Below the pieces are notes generated by a model that did no database searches, was not told where the DNA came from, and saw only the letters and a program-made list of their open reading frames with translations. From Candidatus Fermentithermobacillaceae bacterium (GTDB lineage: Bacteria; Bacillota; Sulfobacillia; Fermentithermobacillales; Fermentithermobacillaceae): 64,000 nt of DNA. Below are positions 21,729 to 30,688 of this stretch, piece by piece. Every line of letters starts with the position of its first letter. Positions within the stretch are counted from its first letter, which is position 1. The translations under genes were made by a program, and so were the position numbers. The stretch covers positions 17,716 through 81,715 of the forward strand of contig DUUV01000044.1 in the NCBI GenBank assembly GCA_012841375.1, in the 5' to 3' direction.

Positions 21729-23225
21729 CTAGACCTTGATCTCTTTCCACTTGCCTCGCCTAAGTCTCACCCAGTACATGGACGAACGGAGGACCCAGTC
21801 GGCGAACATGGCGAACCAGGCTGCTGTGAGTCCCACGTTGAAGAAGTTCATCAGAACGTACGTGAGCCCAAGCCTCATGACCCACACGCCCGCCACTGTC
21901 ACATACATGGCGATGCGGGTGTCTCCCGCCCCACGCAGGGCACCTGGGATGACGAATCCCAGAGCCTCGGGTATCTGCGTGAACGCAACGATCCGCACCA
22001 GAGGGACACCCCTGGCTATCACACCTGCGTCGTTGGTGAAGATGCTCAGGAACTGGGCCGGAAACAGGAAGAAGAGAACCCCCATGGTACCCATGGTGAG
22101 AAGACCCATCTTCATGGCAATCATTGCGCTCTTCTCGGCGCCTTCCGGGTCTTTCGCGCCCAGTCGCTGACCCACAAGGGCGGTGGCCGAGGTCGCGAAA
22201 CCCATTCCGGGCATGTACGAGAACGACTCAACGTTCAGTGCCAAGGAGTGAGCCGCGTAGGCCTCGGTCCCGAGACCCGCTACCTGCCGTGCGTACGCGA
22301 TCTGTCCCGATGAAGTGAGGACTCGTTCCGCCATGGCCGGGACGCCGATGTTCAGTATCCGCCCAAACAGTCTTAGGTCAAACCTGGAGAAGACCGTTTT
22401 CCAGTGGACAGGCAACTTGCTGTTCTTGCGCGACAGGGCCACCAGGATGGCGATCCCGCCCAGCGACCGCGACACGGTTGTGGCTATCCCCGCTCCGGCC
22501 ACGCCCATCTTGGGAAACCCCAGATTTCCAAAGATGAGCAAGTAGTTGCATACGACCTTGATCGCGTTAAGACTGACGTTGATCACCATAGGAGTCCTAG
22601 TGTCACCTGCTCCCCGAAGGGCGCCCGTGGCTATGGTGAAGACGAAAAACAGGAGCATTCCCGGCATCATCATCCGGACGTACTCGCCGCCCACTATCCG
22701 GACAGGCTCTTCCGCCTTCATGAACGTAATGACCCAATCGGCGTTGGCCATACCCACCGTGCTGATCACAAGGCCGAAGATCAACGCTACGATGAGAGAC
22801 TGGCCGGCTACCTGGCCCGCTTCCTCCCGGTTCCCTGCTCCTGTTGCGCGCGCCACGAGAGCGGTCGTACCCACTGAAAGTCCCATGAAAGTGGCCTGGA
22901 TCAAGCGAAATGGCTGCATGCTCAGGCCAACCGCGGTCACGGCTTCCTTGCCCAGCCGCCCCAGCATCGCCATATCAAGGACTTGGCCTATCATGGCAAG
23001 CGCCTGTTCGAGCACTACCGGCCAAGCGAGAGCCCACGTCCGCGCGAGGATCAGCCTAGATTGTGAGTCGGCGCCAAAGAGTCGCCCGGTGACGCGTGAG
23101 AGGGCCGGTTGACGTTCAATTTCCGCACTTATCCTAGACTCACGGTGTGACTTGAGTTCTTCTGCTTTTGTCGATTTTGCCTCCGGCTCTGGCATGACCC
23201 CTCCCAAGAAGCCACCTCCGCCCAT
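21729..23225 (-). CDS. MATE family efflux transporter
   Basis: About 498 residues with two MatE repeats and some 12 membrane helices (e.g. WPVVLEQALAMIGQVLDMAMLG, ALRGAGDTRTPM and, in the second half, PGALRGAGDTRIAM, the repeated family motif). It exports drugs or other cations using Na+ or H+. An unusually long polar N-terminus of about 55 residues precedes the first helix. The start is uncertain: ATG 23225 has a weak site; a TTG (23207) or ATG (23195) could be used. It begins after the glutaredoxin terminator, so it has its own promoter. Confidence 0.92.
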   Translation of the reverse strand: MGGGGFLGGVMPEPEAKSTKAEELKSHRESRISAEIERQPALSRVTGRLFGADSQSRLILARTWALAWPVVLEQALAMIGQVLDMAMLGRLGKEAVTAVGLSMQPFRLIQATFMGLSVGTTALVARATGAGNREEAGQVAGQSLIVALIFGLVISTVGMANADWVITFMKAEEPVRIVGGEYVRMMMPGMLLFFVFTIATGALRGAGDTRTPMVINVSLNAIKVVCNYLLIFGNLGFPKMGVAGAGIATTVSRSLGGIAILVALSRKNSKLPVHWKTVFSRFDLRLFGRILNIGVPAMAERVLTSSGQIAYARQVAGLGTEAYAAHSLALNVESFSYMPGMGFATSATALVGQRLGAKDPEGAEKSAMIAMKMGLLTMGTMGVLFFLFPAQFLSIFTNDAGVIARGVPLVRIVAFTQIPEALGFVIPGALRGAGDTRIAMYVTVAGVWVMRLGLTYVLMNFFNVGLTAAWFAMFADWVLRSSMYWVRLRRGKWKEIKV

Positions 23226-23318
23226 TGTGCTTCCCGCCGTTTCGGCAGGTTCTCAATTTGTGGATTATCTCGACACGGTTCTGAGATTATTTCGCTTACT
23301 GAATTATACGCCAAACTC

Positions 23319-23359
23319 AAAAATAAGACGAGAGGACCCACTGGTAGAGCCCTCTCGTC
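23319..23359 (-). terminator. Terminator after the glutaredoxin gene
   Basis: Minus-strand stem GACGAGAGG / CCTCTCGTC (9 bp) followed by TTATTTTTG. It lies 70 bases past the glutaredoxin stop. Confidence 0.85.
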
Positions 23360-23428
23360 CGGGCAGAGAGGATTGGGCACCGGATACAGAGAGACCTAAG
23401 AAGCGCGAATCTGGATTGGCTCTACGGT

Positions 23429-23668
23429 CTAGAGGCCTAGGAGCTCATCGATTCGCTTCTTGTCGAAACCTACCACTACGTTTCCGTCGATCGAGAGGAC
23501 AGGGACGCCCATCTGACCGGATATCTTCACCATCTCTCTTGCCGACGCCACGTCCTGGGAAACATCCACGTCGGTGAACGGTATTCCGTTCTCTTTGAGA
23601 TAGGCTTTCGCCCTTACGCACCACGGGCAGCTGGGCGTTGAGTAAACCTTTACGTTGTGCTCGGCCAT
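23429..23668 (-). CDS. Glutaredoxin-like protein (YruB/NrdH type)
   Basis: A 79-residue thioredoxin-fold protein with active site CPWC near residue 14, the cis-Pro loop GVPVLSIDG and the tail VVGFDKKRIDELLG. The VGFD...L ending is typical of the small glutaredoxin-like proteins of anaerobes, often linked to thioredoxin-reductase or rubrerythrin systems. The ATG follows GGGGGG by 8 bases. It is monocistronic: a terminator follows. Confidence 0.9.
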   Translation of the reverse strand: MAEHNVKVYSTPSCPWCVRAKAYLKENGIPFTDVDVSQDVASAREMVKISGQMGVPVLSIDGNVVVGFDKKRIDELLGL

Positions 23669-23881
23669 CTATCGAACCCCCCAGAAACATTTTCGGTATT
23701 TCGCTCTATGGATATCTTCCGTGTCAGGAGAGCGGATTTCAACAGCCCTACGGGTCATCCTGCGCCTATTACGGCCAATTTACACGTATGTACACGCTGA
23801 GGGTGGGCGATTGCCCGGACCAAGACTGCGGATACTTAGGTAGAGGCCCCCTACTTTGCGAGAAGGAGGCGTATCCAGACG

Positions 23882-24112
23882 TTGCTCAAAGTGACAATGT
23901 CGGTGAAAGGCCAGATAGTGATCCCGGCCGAGGTGCGGCGCAGGCTCGGCCTAAAGAGCGGCACACACCTCAGGGTCTACGATTCGGACGGCAAGATAGT
24001 CCTGGTGCCCGAGGTCCAAGACCCCGTCTCGGCCGGTCTGGGGTTTCTGAGAAGGGACAAGGACCCCGGCGAGACCGAAGACACCAAGGGAGGAGTCTCG
24101 GGCAGTGGCTGA
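23882..24112 (+). CDS. AbrB/SpoVT-type antitoxin-like DNA-binding protein
   Basis: A 76-residue protein with the swapped-hairpin AbrB domain: TMSVKGQIVIPAEVRRRLGL then GTHLRVYDSDGKIVLVPE. The TTG start at 23882 follows AAGGAGG by 12 bases. The C-terminal 25 residues are polar and would bind the toxin. It overlaps the PIN gene by 8 bases, the arrangement of VapBC-type toxin-antitoxin modules, and would repress its own operon. Confidence 0.82.
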   Translation: MLKVTMSVKGQIVIPAEVRRRLGLKSGTHLRVYDSDGKIVLVPEVQDPVSAGLGFLRRDKDPGETEDTKGGVSGSG

Positions 24113-24575
24113 ACCGGGGAAGGACACCGCTTTCGTGATGGACTCCAGCGCGCTCCTGGCGTTTCTAAACGGCGAACCAGGCGGCGCTCTCGTCCAACGT
24201 GTTCTCAAGCAGTGCTTGGAATGCGGCACCCAAGTGGATATGACATCCTTGGACCTCCTTGAGGCGTATGCGGCTGCGATCTCAGCCTCGGCTTCGTCCC
24301 TGGAAGAGCTTGCGTCGCTCATTGACCAACTCCCGGTTTCGGTAGAGCCGCTGACTCAGGACTTGGCAATGCTGTCGGCCAGGGTCATCGAGGAACGGCC
24401 CGGCCTCAAACCCCCGGCTTCGCCGGCTGTCGTCTTGTCCCGGAAAAAAGGGGCTACGCTCCTTACGGCAGATCCCATACAGGCGTCTCTGGCCCCGTCT
24501 CTGTACGTAGGCCCGGGGCCGAATGAAGGAAATCCAGGCCAGGTCCCTGAATTCCAAGGGAACTCTCACGTATAA
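24105..24575 (+). CDS. PIN-domain protein, probable VapC-type toxin
   Basis: A 156-residue PIN domain starting at GTG 24105 within the antitoxin gene end. Acidic residues expected for the metal site are visible in FVMDSSALLAFLNGE, LDLLEAY and TLLTADP. PIN toxins are RNases that cut tRNA or rRNA when freed from the antitoxin. The last 25 residues (after LYVGPGPNE) are not typical of the family. The adenosine-kinase-like gene starts 13 bases later, so the module may be transcribed into it. Confidence 0.78.
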   Translation: MAEPGKDTAFVMDSSALLAFLNGEPGGALVQRVLKQCLECGTQVDMTSLDLLEAYAAAISASASSLEELASLIDQLPVSVEPLTQDLAMLSARVIEERPGLKPPASPAVVLSRKKGATLLTADPIQASLAPSLYVGPGPNEGNPGQVPEFQGNSHV

Positions 24576-24588
24576 GGAGGCAAGAGGC

Positions 24589-25077
24589 ATGTCTCTCGAG
24601 TTTGAACTAGTTGAGATCGAGAAACCGGAAAACCTGAACGTTATCATCGGCCAATCACATTTCATAAAGACGGTTGAAGACCTCCATGAGGCGATGGCCA
24701 ACGCCGGTGGCGGGATCAAGTTCGGGATATCGTTTCTGGAAGCCAGCGGAGCGTGCCTGGTAAGGGCCACGGGCAACGACGAGAACCTCATTGCCTTGGC
24801 CAAGAAAAACGCTCTGGCGCTGGGAACTGGACACGCGTTTCTCATCTTCATGGAGAACGGCTTTCCAATCAACGTGCTGAAGAACATAACTGCTGTGCCC
24901 GAGGTATGCTCGATCTTCTGCGCCACGGCCAATCCCGTTCAGGTAGTGGTGGCCAAGTCCCAACAAGGCAGAGGCATCATGGGCGTCATCGACGGCTACC
25001 CGCCTAAAGGAGTCGAAGGCCCCGACGGAGTCGAGTGGCGCCATTCATTCCTCAGGAAGATCGGATACAAGCTCTAG
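24589..25077 (+). CDS. Adenosine-specific kinase family protein
   Basis: A 162-residue protein of the small family first described from archaea. Features are IIGQSHFIKTVEDLHEAM, GIKFGISFLEASG, GTGHAFLIFMENGFPINVLK and QGRGIMGVIDGYPPKG. The fold binds adenosine or its nucleotides; kinase activity is assigned by homology and poorly tested. ATG 24589 lies 8 bases after AAGGAGG. It is mostly known from archaea and thermophilic bacteria, which hints at a thermophilic host or past transfer. It converges on the hydroxyacyl-CoA dehydrogenase with 9 bases between stops. Confidence 0.85.
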   Translation: MSLEFELVEIEKPENLNVIIGQSHFIKTVEDLHEAMANAGGGIKFGISFLEASGACLVRATGNDENLIALAKKNALALGTGHAFLIFMENGFPINVLKNITAVPEVCSIFCATANPVQVVVAKSQQGRGIMGVIDGYPPKGVEGPDGVEWRHSFLRKIGYKL

Positions 25078-25086
25078 GGAGACGCC

Positions 25087-25938
25087 CTATGGCCCGTATG
25101 AGTAGAAACCTTGGCCCGTCTTTCTGCCAAGATGGCCCTTGGCGACCATCTCTTTGAGCAGCGGACAAGGCTTGTATTTGTCGTCGCCCATCTCGGAATG
25201 GAGCACCTCCATGATGGCCAGGAGGACGTCTATTCCCACCAAGTCGGCCAGCGCGAGAGGGCCTATGGGATGGTTCGCTCCCAGTTTCATGGCGGTATCG
25301 ATGTCTTCGGCCGAAGCCACGCCCTCCATGAACAGGTAGGCCGCCTCGTTCATGAGAGGGCATAGAAGTCTGTTAACCACAAACCCGGGGCACTCCTTAA
25401 CCACCACAGGTGTCTTGCCCATCGCCAGGGCCAGTTCCCGGGCCCGGCTTACTGTGGATGACGAAGTGTTCTCGCCCGGAATGATCTCAACCAGCTTCAT
25501 CACAGGCACGGGGTTGAAGAAGTGGATCCCCACGAACCGCTCTGGAGAAGCCACTTTCCGCGCCAGCCTGGATATGGATAGAGACGACGTATTGGTCCCT
25601 ATGAGCGTCTCAGATCCTGCAATCTGGGAAACGGTTGTGAGGACCGAACTCTTAACGTCGGGGTCTTCGTACACGGCTTCCAGGACCACGCTGCAATCCT
25701 TGAGGAGCGATAGGTCGGTTCCGGGCGTAAGGCGACCCAACATGTCGTCCATGGACTCCCTTGTTATCCTGCCCCTCTCCACTCCTCGTTCCAGGCTCTT
25801 TTTCAAGCCCGCTACTCCCCGCGCGGCTATTTCCGGCGAAGTGTCCAGAAGGATCACGGAAAAACCGGAGACCAAGGCGGTCTCGGCGATCCCTCTTCCC
25901 ATAGTGCCCGCTCCGATCACTCCGATACTCAGCGCCAT
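25087..25938 (-). CDS. hbd: 3-hydroxybutyryl-CoA dehydrogenase
   Basis: A 283-residue enzyme, matching the usual 282. It has the NAD motif GVIGAGTMGRGIAE, NTSSLSISRLA, RFVGIHFFNPVPVMKLVEII with the catalytic His, and the C-terminal domain PGFVVNRLLCPLMNEA. ATG 25938 follows GGGGGG by 6 bases. It oxidises 3-hydroxybutyryl-CoA or reduces acetoacetyl-CoA in butyrate-type fermentation or beta-oxidation. It is the last gene of a long minus-strand array and has no other fatty-acid genes beside it. Confidence 0.93.
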   Translation of the reverse strand: MALSIGVIGAGTMGRGIAETALVSGFSVILLDTSPEIAARGVAGLKKSLERGVERGRITRESMDDMLGRLTPGTDLSLLKDCSVVLEAVYEDPDVKSSVLTTVSQIAGSETLIGTNTSSLSISRLARKVASPERFVGIHFFNPVPVMKLVEIIPGENTSSSTVSRARELALAMGKTPVVVKECPGFVVNRLLCPLMNEAAYLFMEGVASAEDIDTAMKLGANHPIGPLALADLVGIDVLLAIMEVLHSEMGDDKYKPCPLLKEMVAKGHLGRKTGQGFYSYGP

Positions 25939-25992
25939 ATCCATCCCCCCAGAGAAAGGCTTCGTCGGCACCCGGCCAAATCCTTCGAAGAG

Positions 25993-26991
25993 TCACGCTT
26001 GCCGTGTGTAGAGAGCCCTGGCGAACCTGAGGAGCGCGGCCAGCACCCCTGCAATCGGGACACCCAGAAAAAGCCCCCAAAAGCCGAGAAGTCTGCCGCC
26101 CGCCATCAGCGAGAACACGATCCACAAGGGGTGCAGGCCAACGTAGGACCCAGTAACCCTGGGCACTATGATGTTTGAGTCGAACCATTGGATGACAAGG
26201 ACTATCGACAGCGCCCACACACCGGTGGAGAGGGATTTCATGAGCCCCGACAACACGAAGGGAATGGAGGCGAAGAGGGGGCCGAAAAACGGGACGAACT
26301 CACCGAGACCCGCGACCAATCCCAGCACGGCGCCGTACTTGAGTCCGAGGACATAGGATGCCACTGACACCAAGAGCGCGACAAACGATGCCACTATTGT
26401 CTGGCCCCGCACAAACCCCGCGATCACGCGGTCAACTTCATGGACGAGATCAACGTAAGGCAGCGGGTACCGGGCCATGGCCACGAGTGCCCGGCGGCGC
26501 CAGTGGTTCAGGTCTCTCAGCATGTAATAGGCGATAATGGGGGCTACGACCAGATAAGAAATCGCGGTCGCAGACGACAGGAAGTAGGCAAAGGCGTTGT
26601 TGCCGAGATTTCCAAGGAACTCCTCGGCGCGCAAGAGCGAGTTGATGGCGCCCCGCTCAATTCCGGCCGGCAGGTTGTACCTCGTGATTATCTCCTTTGC
26701 GCTGGCCGCATAGGCTTGGACCAGACCTATGGCTCTGGGGATCTGCCCTGCCAACCCCTGTATTTCCCTTACGAAGGCCGGGATGAAGTAGACGACCAGG
26801 ACGCAGAGTACGCCGGCGAGCAATAGATACACCAGAAGTATGCTTCGGGACCGGGGGATCCCCCGGCGCTGGATGGCATTGACCGCCGGCTCAAGGAAGT
26901 AGCTCAGAAAAGCCGCCATGATGAAGGGCGGCAAGACCGAACGAACCGAATATAGAAAAAGTGCGCCAAGTGAAACGAAGAGGGCACTCAC
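25993..26991 (-). CDS. AI-2E family transporter (PerM/TqsA-like)
   Basis: About 332 residues and eight membrane segments. FGPLFASIPF, LGLVAGLGEFVPFFGP and QWFDSNIIVPRVTGSYVGLHPLWI are hallmarks of the AI-2E exporter family; members move AI-2, Na+ or unknown substrates. A GTG at 26991, 6 bases after GAAGG, fits better than the TTG at 27006, and an 8-bp hairpin overlaps this start. It follows a small membrane protein gene and precedes hbd. Confidence 0.88.
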   Translation of the reverse strand: MSALFVSLGALFLYSVRSVLPPFIMAAFLSYFLEPAVNAIQRRGIPRSRSILLVYLLLAGVLCVLVVYFIPAFVREIQGLAGQIPRAIGLVQAYAASAKEIITRYNLPAGIERGAINSLLRAEEFLGNLGNNAFAYFLSSATAISYLVVAPIIAYYMLRDLNHWRRRALVAMARYPLPYVDLVHEVDRVIAGFVRGQTIVASFVALLVSVASYVLGLKYGAVLGLVAGLGEFVPFFGPLFASIPFVLSGLMKSLSTGVWALSIVLVIQWFDSNIIVPRVTGSYVGLHPLWIVFSLMAGGRLLGFWGLFLGVPIAGVLAALLRFARALYTRQA

Positions 26992-27000
26992 AAGTGCCCT
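26981..27000. repeat. Perfect hairpin over the start of the AI-2E transporter gene
   Basis: AGGGCACT-CACA-AGTGCCCT is an 8-bp stem with a 4-base loop. In the minus-strand mRNA the loop contains the proposed GTG start and the stem covers its ribosome site, so it could hide the start. Confidence 0.55.
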
Positions 27001-27016
27001 TCTCAAGGCGACGCGA

Positions 27017-27220
27017 TCAGTCAGAGAACCTACCCGCCATATTGCTCCATGCTCCGCGCGCCCGTCTTATTGCCTGCCTTGTGGTGCGCCCAACGACCAT
27101 CTTGGTGCGCTCCATGGGAGTCGGCTCGTGCCTTCTCCGGACCACCATGGCCATGCCGAGCATAAGCCCTGCGGCGGCCCCTACTGCCATGCCGTCCCAG
27201 AAAGAGCGGTTCTTAGTCAC
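27017..27220 (-). CDS. Small membrane protein, hypothetical (YtxH-like size)
   Basis: A 67-residue protein from GTG 27220, 7 bases after GGGAGGG. Residues 10-27 (GMAVGAAAGLMLGMAMVV) form one membrane helix, followed by a basic, Arg-rich cytosolic tail with MVVGRTTRQAIRRARG. The shape resembles YtxH-type small envelope proteins but no family is certain. It ends 10 bases before the AI-2E transporter frame, so it should be co-transcribed with it. Confidence 0.7.
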   Translation of the reverse strand: MTKNRSFWDGMAVGAAAGLMLGMAMVVRRRHEPTPMERTKMVVGRTTRQAIRRARGAWSNMAGRFSD

Positions 27221-27255
27221 GCTACGTCCCTCCCCTGCGACTAGATGCAGTGCCT

Positions 27256-27531
27256 CTATGTAGGGCTTCCTATCTCCGGTGGCCGGACAATTCCCTCAAC
27301 CTGGGCCTCCTCAGTTTCTGCAGCTCCGGTCTCGCCAAGGGTCGCGCCTGTCAGGACTCCGTCACCCGGAGTTGCTTCCAGCGAGTCCAGTACCGTCGTG
27401 CCGTCGGGCTCCAAGCGGTACATCCGGAATCCATCCCTGGTGGGGATGAACTCGATGCTGCAGTCCCAGCAGTAGTACTGGTTTTGGCCAATCCTTCCGG
27501 TCGCCCTTGACCGGCATTTCGGGCAGATCAA
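27256..27531 (-). CDS. Zinc-ribbon protein, hypothetical
   Basis: A 91-residue protein from TTG 27531, 8 bases after GGGAGG. Two CxxC pairs, CPKC near the start and CWDC about 19 residues later, form a zinc ribbon. The rest, FIPTRDGFRMYRLEPDGT and an acidic, Gly-rich tail, is unrecognised. A longer frame to 27720 would run into rarA and has no ribosome site. It is the gene downstream of rarA and could be a nucleic-acid or protein adaptor. Confidence 0.65.
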   Translation of the reverse strand: MICPKCRSRATGRIGQNQYYCWDCSIEFIPTRDGFRMYRLEPDGTTVLDSLEATPGDGVLTGATLGETGAAETEEAQVEGIVRPPEIGSPT

Positions 27532-27679
27532 ACGCGAACGCCTCCCCAGTTGGATTCTGCCCGAAAGGAGGAAAAGCAATACTTGACGAGGGACCTTGGG
27601 AGGATGAGAGGGATGTGAGACTCTGGAACACGAGGTGGGCGTACCGGGGGTACCACCTTGTGAGGCACGACTCACTTGC

Positions 27680-29143
27680 CTACGGGCGGTCCTTTCCCCT
27701 GTTTTCGGGATCATGCTCACCCTTTGTGTAGAATCGGAGTCTCACGAGCTCCTTGGGGAGGTACTGCTGCTCCACCCAGTGTCCGGGGGAATCGTGGGGA
27801 TACTTGTATCCCACGCCGTGCCCCAGTTTCTCGGCGCCCGAATATCCCGTCCCTCTGAGGTGAGGCGGCACCGGATAGGCAGGCTTCTCGCGGACCGCGG
27901 CTATGGCCGTGTCAATTGCTGAACATGCCGAATTGGATTTTGGGGCCAGAGCGACATACAGAGCCGCGTGGGCCAGAGGGATCCGCGCCTCTGGCATCCC
28001 TATGTGCTGCGATGCCCTGAAGGCCGACTCCGCCACAACCAGGGCCATCGGATCGGCGAGCCCTACATCTTCAGAAGCGCAGATCACTATCCGCCTTGCC
28101 ACAAACCTGGGGTCCTCCCCTGATTCCAGCATGCGGGCCAACCAGTAGATGGTGGCGTCCGGGTCGCTGCCCCTCATGCTCTTTATGAAGGCGGAAATGA
28201 CGTCGTAATGCTGGTCGCCCAATTTGTCATAGAAGAGCTGGGGGCTCTGAGTTATTTCGAGCGCCCTATCGAGCGATAAGATGACTTTCCCGTCACGGAC
28301 TTCGGAGACGTTGTACAGGGCTTCAAGCAGGTTCAGGGCCACCCGTGCGTCGCCTTTCGAGAAACTCACGATGTGCTCCAATACCTCGGGGCCAAGGACC
28401 ACCTCGGGCGCCTCGGGTCCGCCGGCCGCTACGCCGGTACTGGAGTCTGTCGCGCCGGTGTTTGCGGCGTCGCCAACGCCGCCGCTCGCGGCCACGCCTC
28501 GCTCTTTGTCGCGGACCGCACGCTTGACAATATCCTCAATATGGCGAGGTTCCAGGTGGCTAAATGAAAAGATCCGCATCCTCGATAGAAGGGCGGGGTT
28601 CACCGAGAAGTACGGGTTCTCGGTGGTCGCCCCAATGAGCGCTATGGTGCCCTTCTCGACATGGGGAAGGAGGGCGTCTTGCTGTGCCTTGTTGAAGCGA
28701 TGGATCTCGTCCAGGAATAGGATAGTCCTATGTCCCCGCTCCCTGTTCCGTCGCGCATCGGCGACCACATCTCGGACATCCCGGACTCCCGAGGTCACGG
28801 CCGAAAGCTCCCTGAACACCGATCTCGTAGTCATCGCTACGAGCCTCGCCAGCCCTGTCTTGCCGGTGCCGGGCGGCCCCCAGAAGAGCATGGAAGGGAT
28901 CTTGTCTCCCTCGATGGCTTTTCTGAGAGCCTTCCCGGGACCGACGACTTCCTCTTGACCTACGAACTCATCAAAAGAGCGGGGGGTCATACGTAGAGCC
29001 AGCGGGGCGTCCGGTGGGATCGCCAGCAGATCGGAAGTAACCGGTTGCGCTTCACCCGGCCCCGGGCGCGTATCCCCAGCACCCGCGGCGTCGGCGGCTC
29101 GCCGGCCGGTCTCTACCTCGCCGAACAATCCCATCTGGCTCAT
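27680..29143 (-). CDS. rarA: Replication-associated recombination protein A (RarA/MgsA)
   Basis: About 487 residues. AAA+ ATPase with Walker A GPPGTGKTG, Walker B LFLDEIHRFNK, sensor ATTENPYFSVNPALLSR, and the C-terminal MgsA tetramer domain (YWLARMLESGEDPRFVARR, IPLAHAALYVALAPKSN). RarA acts at stalled replication forks and with single-strand binding protein. Two unusual low-complexity stretches are seen: an Ala/Gly-rich N-terminal leader (about 15-40) and a 35-residue Ala/Gly/Ser insert in the lid domain (about 225-260). The ATG at 29143 is preferred over the GTG three codons before it. Confidence 0.93.
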   Translation of the reverse strand: MSQMGLFGEVETGRRAADAAGAGDTRPGPGEAQPVTSDLLAIPPDAPLALRMTPRSFDEFVGQEEVVGPGKALRKAIEGDKIPSMLFWGPPGTGKTGLARLVAMTTRSVFRELSAVTSGVRDVRDVVADARRNRERGHRTILFLDEIHRFNKAQQDALLPHVEKGTIALIGATTENPYFSVNPALLSRMRIFSFSHLEPRHIEDIVKRAVRDKERGVAASGGVGDAANTGATDSSTGVAAGGPEAPEVVLGPEVLEHIVSFSKGDARVALNLLEALYNVSEVRDGKVILSLDRALEITQSPQLFYDKLGDQHYDVISAFIKSMRGSDPDATIYWLARMLESGEDPRFVARRIVICASEDVGLADPMALVVAESAFRASQHIGMPEARIPLAHAALYVALAPKSNSACSAIDTAIAAVREKPAYPVPPHLRGTGYSGAEKLGHGVGYKYPHDSPGHWVEQQYLPKELVRLRFYTKGEHDPENRGKDRP

Positions 29144-29166
29144 ATCGTCCACCTTTCCGTGTTCCC

Positions 29167-30216
29167 CTAGGGCCTATTCTTCACCGCTTCGGTGATGCGA
29201 ACCAGCGCCTCCTCAACATCAGCCCGAGTGACGTCATTGTGAGTAACCATCCTCACCCTGTAAGGCAAATCGGCGTTGAACCAAACGCCGCGAGATCTCA
29301 TGAGCTGTTGAAAGACCGGACCATCCATCCCGAGTTCCCTGGTATGGACGGCTACCATATTGGTCTGCACCGTTTCCATGTCCACCTTAAGGCCGGGGAT
29401 CCGGTTCAGGCCTTCCGCCAGCAGCTTGGCGTTAGCATGGTCTTCGGCGAGACGGTCCACCATTTTGGTCAGCGAAATGATGCCGGCCGCAGCCACAATC
29501 CCTGCCTGCCTCATTCCACCACCCAAAAGCTTGCGGCACTTGCGGACACGTTCTATGAAATCCTTGGGGCCCGCCACAATCGACCCAATAGGCGAACAAA
29601 GCCCTTTAGACAGGCAGAACTGCACCGAATCGGCGTACCGGGTTATCTCTTTCACATCAACACCTAATCCTATGGCCGCGTTGAACACGCGGGCGCCGTC
29701 AAGGTGGACGTTTGCTCCGCCATCGTGGGCCACCTCATATATGGCCTTCATGTTCTCCAGTGGAACGATGCATCCCCCCGACCTGTTGTGGGTGTTCTCT
29801 ATACACACCAGGCTGGTCCTGGGGAAGTGGATGTTCTTCGCCCTGATGGCCGCTTTCACCTCGGCGGGGTCCATGGCGCCCAGTCGACCGCGGATGGTCC
29901 TCATCTGCACCCCGGAGAGGACTGCCGGTCCTCCGACTTCGTACATGTAGATATGGGCTTGCTCCTCAAGGATGATCTCGTCGCCCCTGGATGTCCACGC
30001 CATCACGGCAGTCTGGTTACCCATAGTCCCGGTAGGAACGAACACGGCGGCTTCTTTGCCGACCTTCAGCGCGGCGATCTCTTCCAGTTTGTTCACGGTG
30101 GGGTCGTCGCCGTATACGTCGTCGCCTACCTCTGCGCGGTACATCGCCTCGCGCATCTCTTGAGTCGGTCTGGTAACAGTGTCTGAGCGAAAGTCAATGA
30201 TCTTGACCTCGGGCAT
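29167..30216 (-). CDS. ltaE: Low-specificity L-threonine aldolase
   Basis: A 349-residue PLP enzyme. Motifs: [12 protein letters not shown] at the start, [39 protein letters not shown] and [16 protein letters not shown] with the PLP Lys. It splits threonine to glycine and acetaldehyde, supplying glycine. ATG 30216 follows TTGGAGG by 8 bases. It lies between trxA and rarA in the polA array. Confidence 0.93.
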   Translation of the reverse strand: MPEVKIIDFRSDTVTRPTQEMREAMYRAEVGDDVYGDDPTVNKLEEIAALKVGKEAAVFVPTGTMGNQTAVMAWTSRGDEIILEEQAHIYMYEVGGPAVLSGVQMRTIRGRLGAMDPAEVKAAIRAKNIHFPRTSLVCIENTHNRSGGCIVPLENMKAIYEVAHDGGANVHLDGARVFNAAIGLGVDVKEITRYADSVQFCLSKGLCSPIGSIVAGPKDFIERVRKCRKLLGGGMRQAGIVAAAGIISLTKMVDRLAEDHANAKLLAEGLNRIPGLKVDMETVQTNMVAVHTRELGMDGPVFQQLMRSRGVWFNADLPYRVRMVTHNDVTRADVEEALVRITEAVKNRP

Positions 30217-30292
30217 CTCTACCGCCTCCAACATGAATGTGATTCAAAATCCGGCCTTATGAGAATCGGGAGCCAAAGTGGTGGACGCCTCT

Positions 30293-30646
30293 CTAGGCGA
30301 GCCCGAGGTCCAGCGCCATCTTGTCTATCCAGCGCACAAGGTCCGCTTTGGTCCCCCCTGCGCGCCTATCCACCGGCTCTCCTTTGGAGAACGCGATCAA
30401 CGTGGGTATGGTCATTATGCCGTGCTTCTCTGCCAATGCCTGCTCGTTGTCTACATTGGCCTTGAGAAACGCGACGCGGCCTCCGTACTTCGCGGTCATC
30501 TCCGCGGCGACTTCGTCGAAAATGGGTGCCAGCCGCCTGCACGGTCCGCACCAGGGAGCCCAAAAATCCACTATGGCAAGGGGCGCCCCGGAAAGCTTCT
30601 CCAGTGTGTTCGAGGTAAGTTCAGAAATCGTCCCGCTCTCTCCCAT
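30293..30646 (-). CDS. trxA: Thioredoxin
   Basis: About 117 residues with active site WCGPC in VDFWAPWCGPCRRLAPIF and the cis-Pro motif GIMTIPTLIAFSKGE. It reduces disulfides of cytosolic proteins. An N-terminal extension of about 17 residues precedes the core. The start may be ATG 30646 (AAAGGA 10 bases upstream) or GTG 30652. It is part of the polA-coaE-trxA-ltaE-rarA array. Confidence 0.93.
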   Translation of the reverse strand: MGESGTISELTSNTLEKLSGAPLAIVDFWAPWCGPCRRLAPIFDEVAAEMTAKYGGRVAFLKANVDNEQALAEKHGIMTIPTLIAFSKGEPVDRRAGGTKADLVRWIDKMALDLGLA

Positions 30647-30688
30647 ATTCACCCAGTCCTTTCCATTATGGGCCTCGATGGACCTTCC

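Noticed and set aside
23226..23428. Possible small gene between MATE and glutaredoxin
   Set aside because: The stretch holds the glutaredoxin terminator and likely MATE promoter; no frame has a convincing start or motif.
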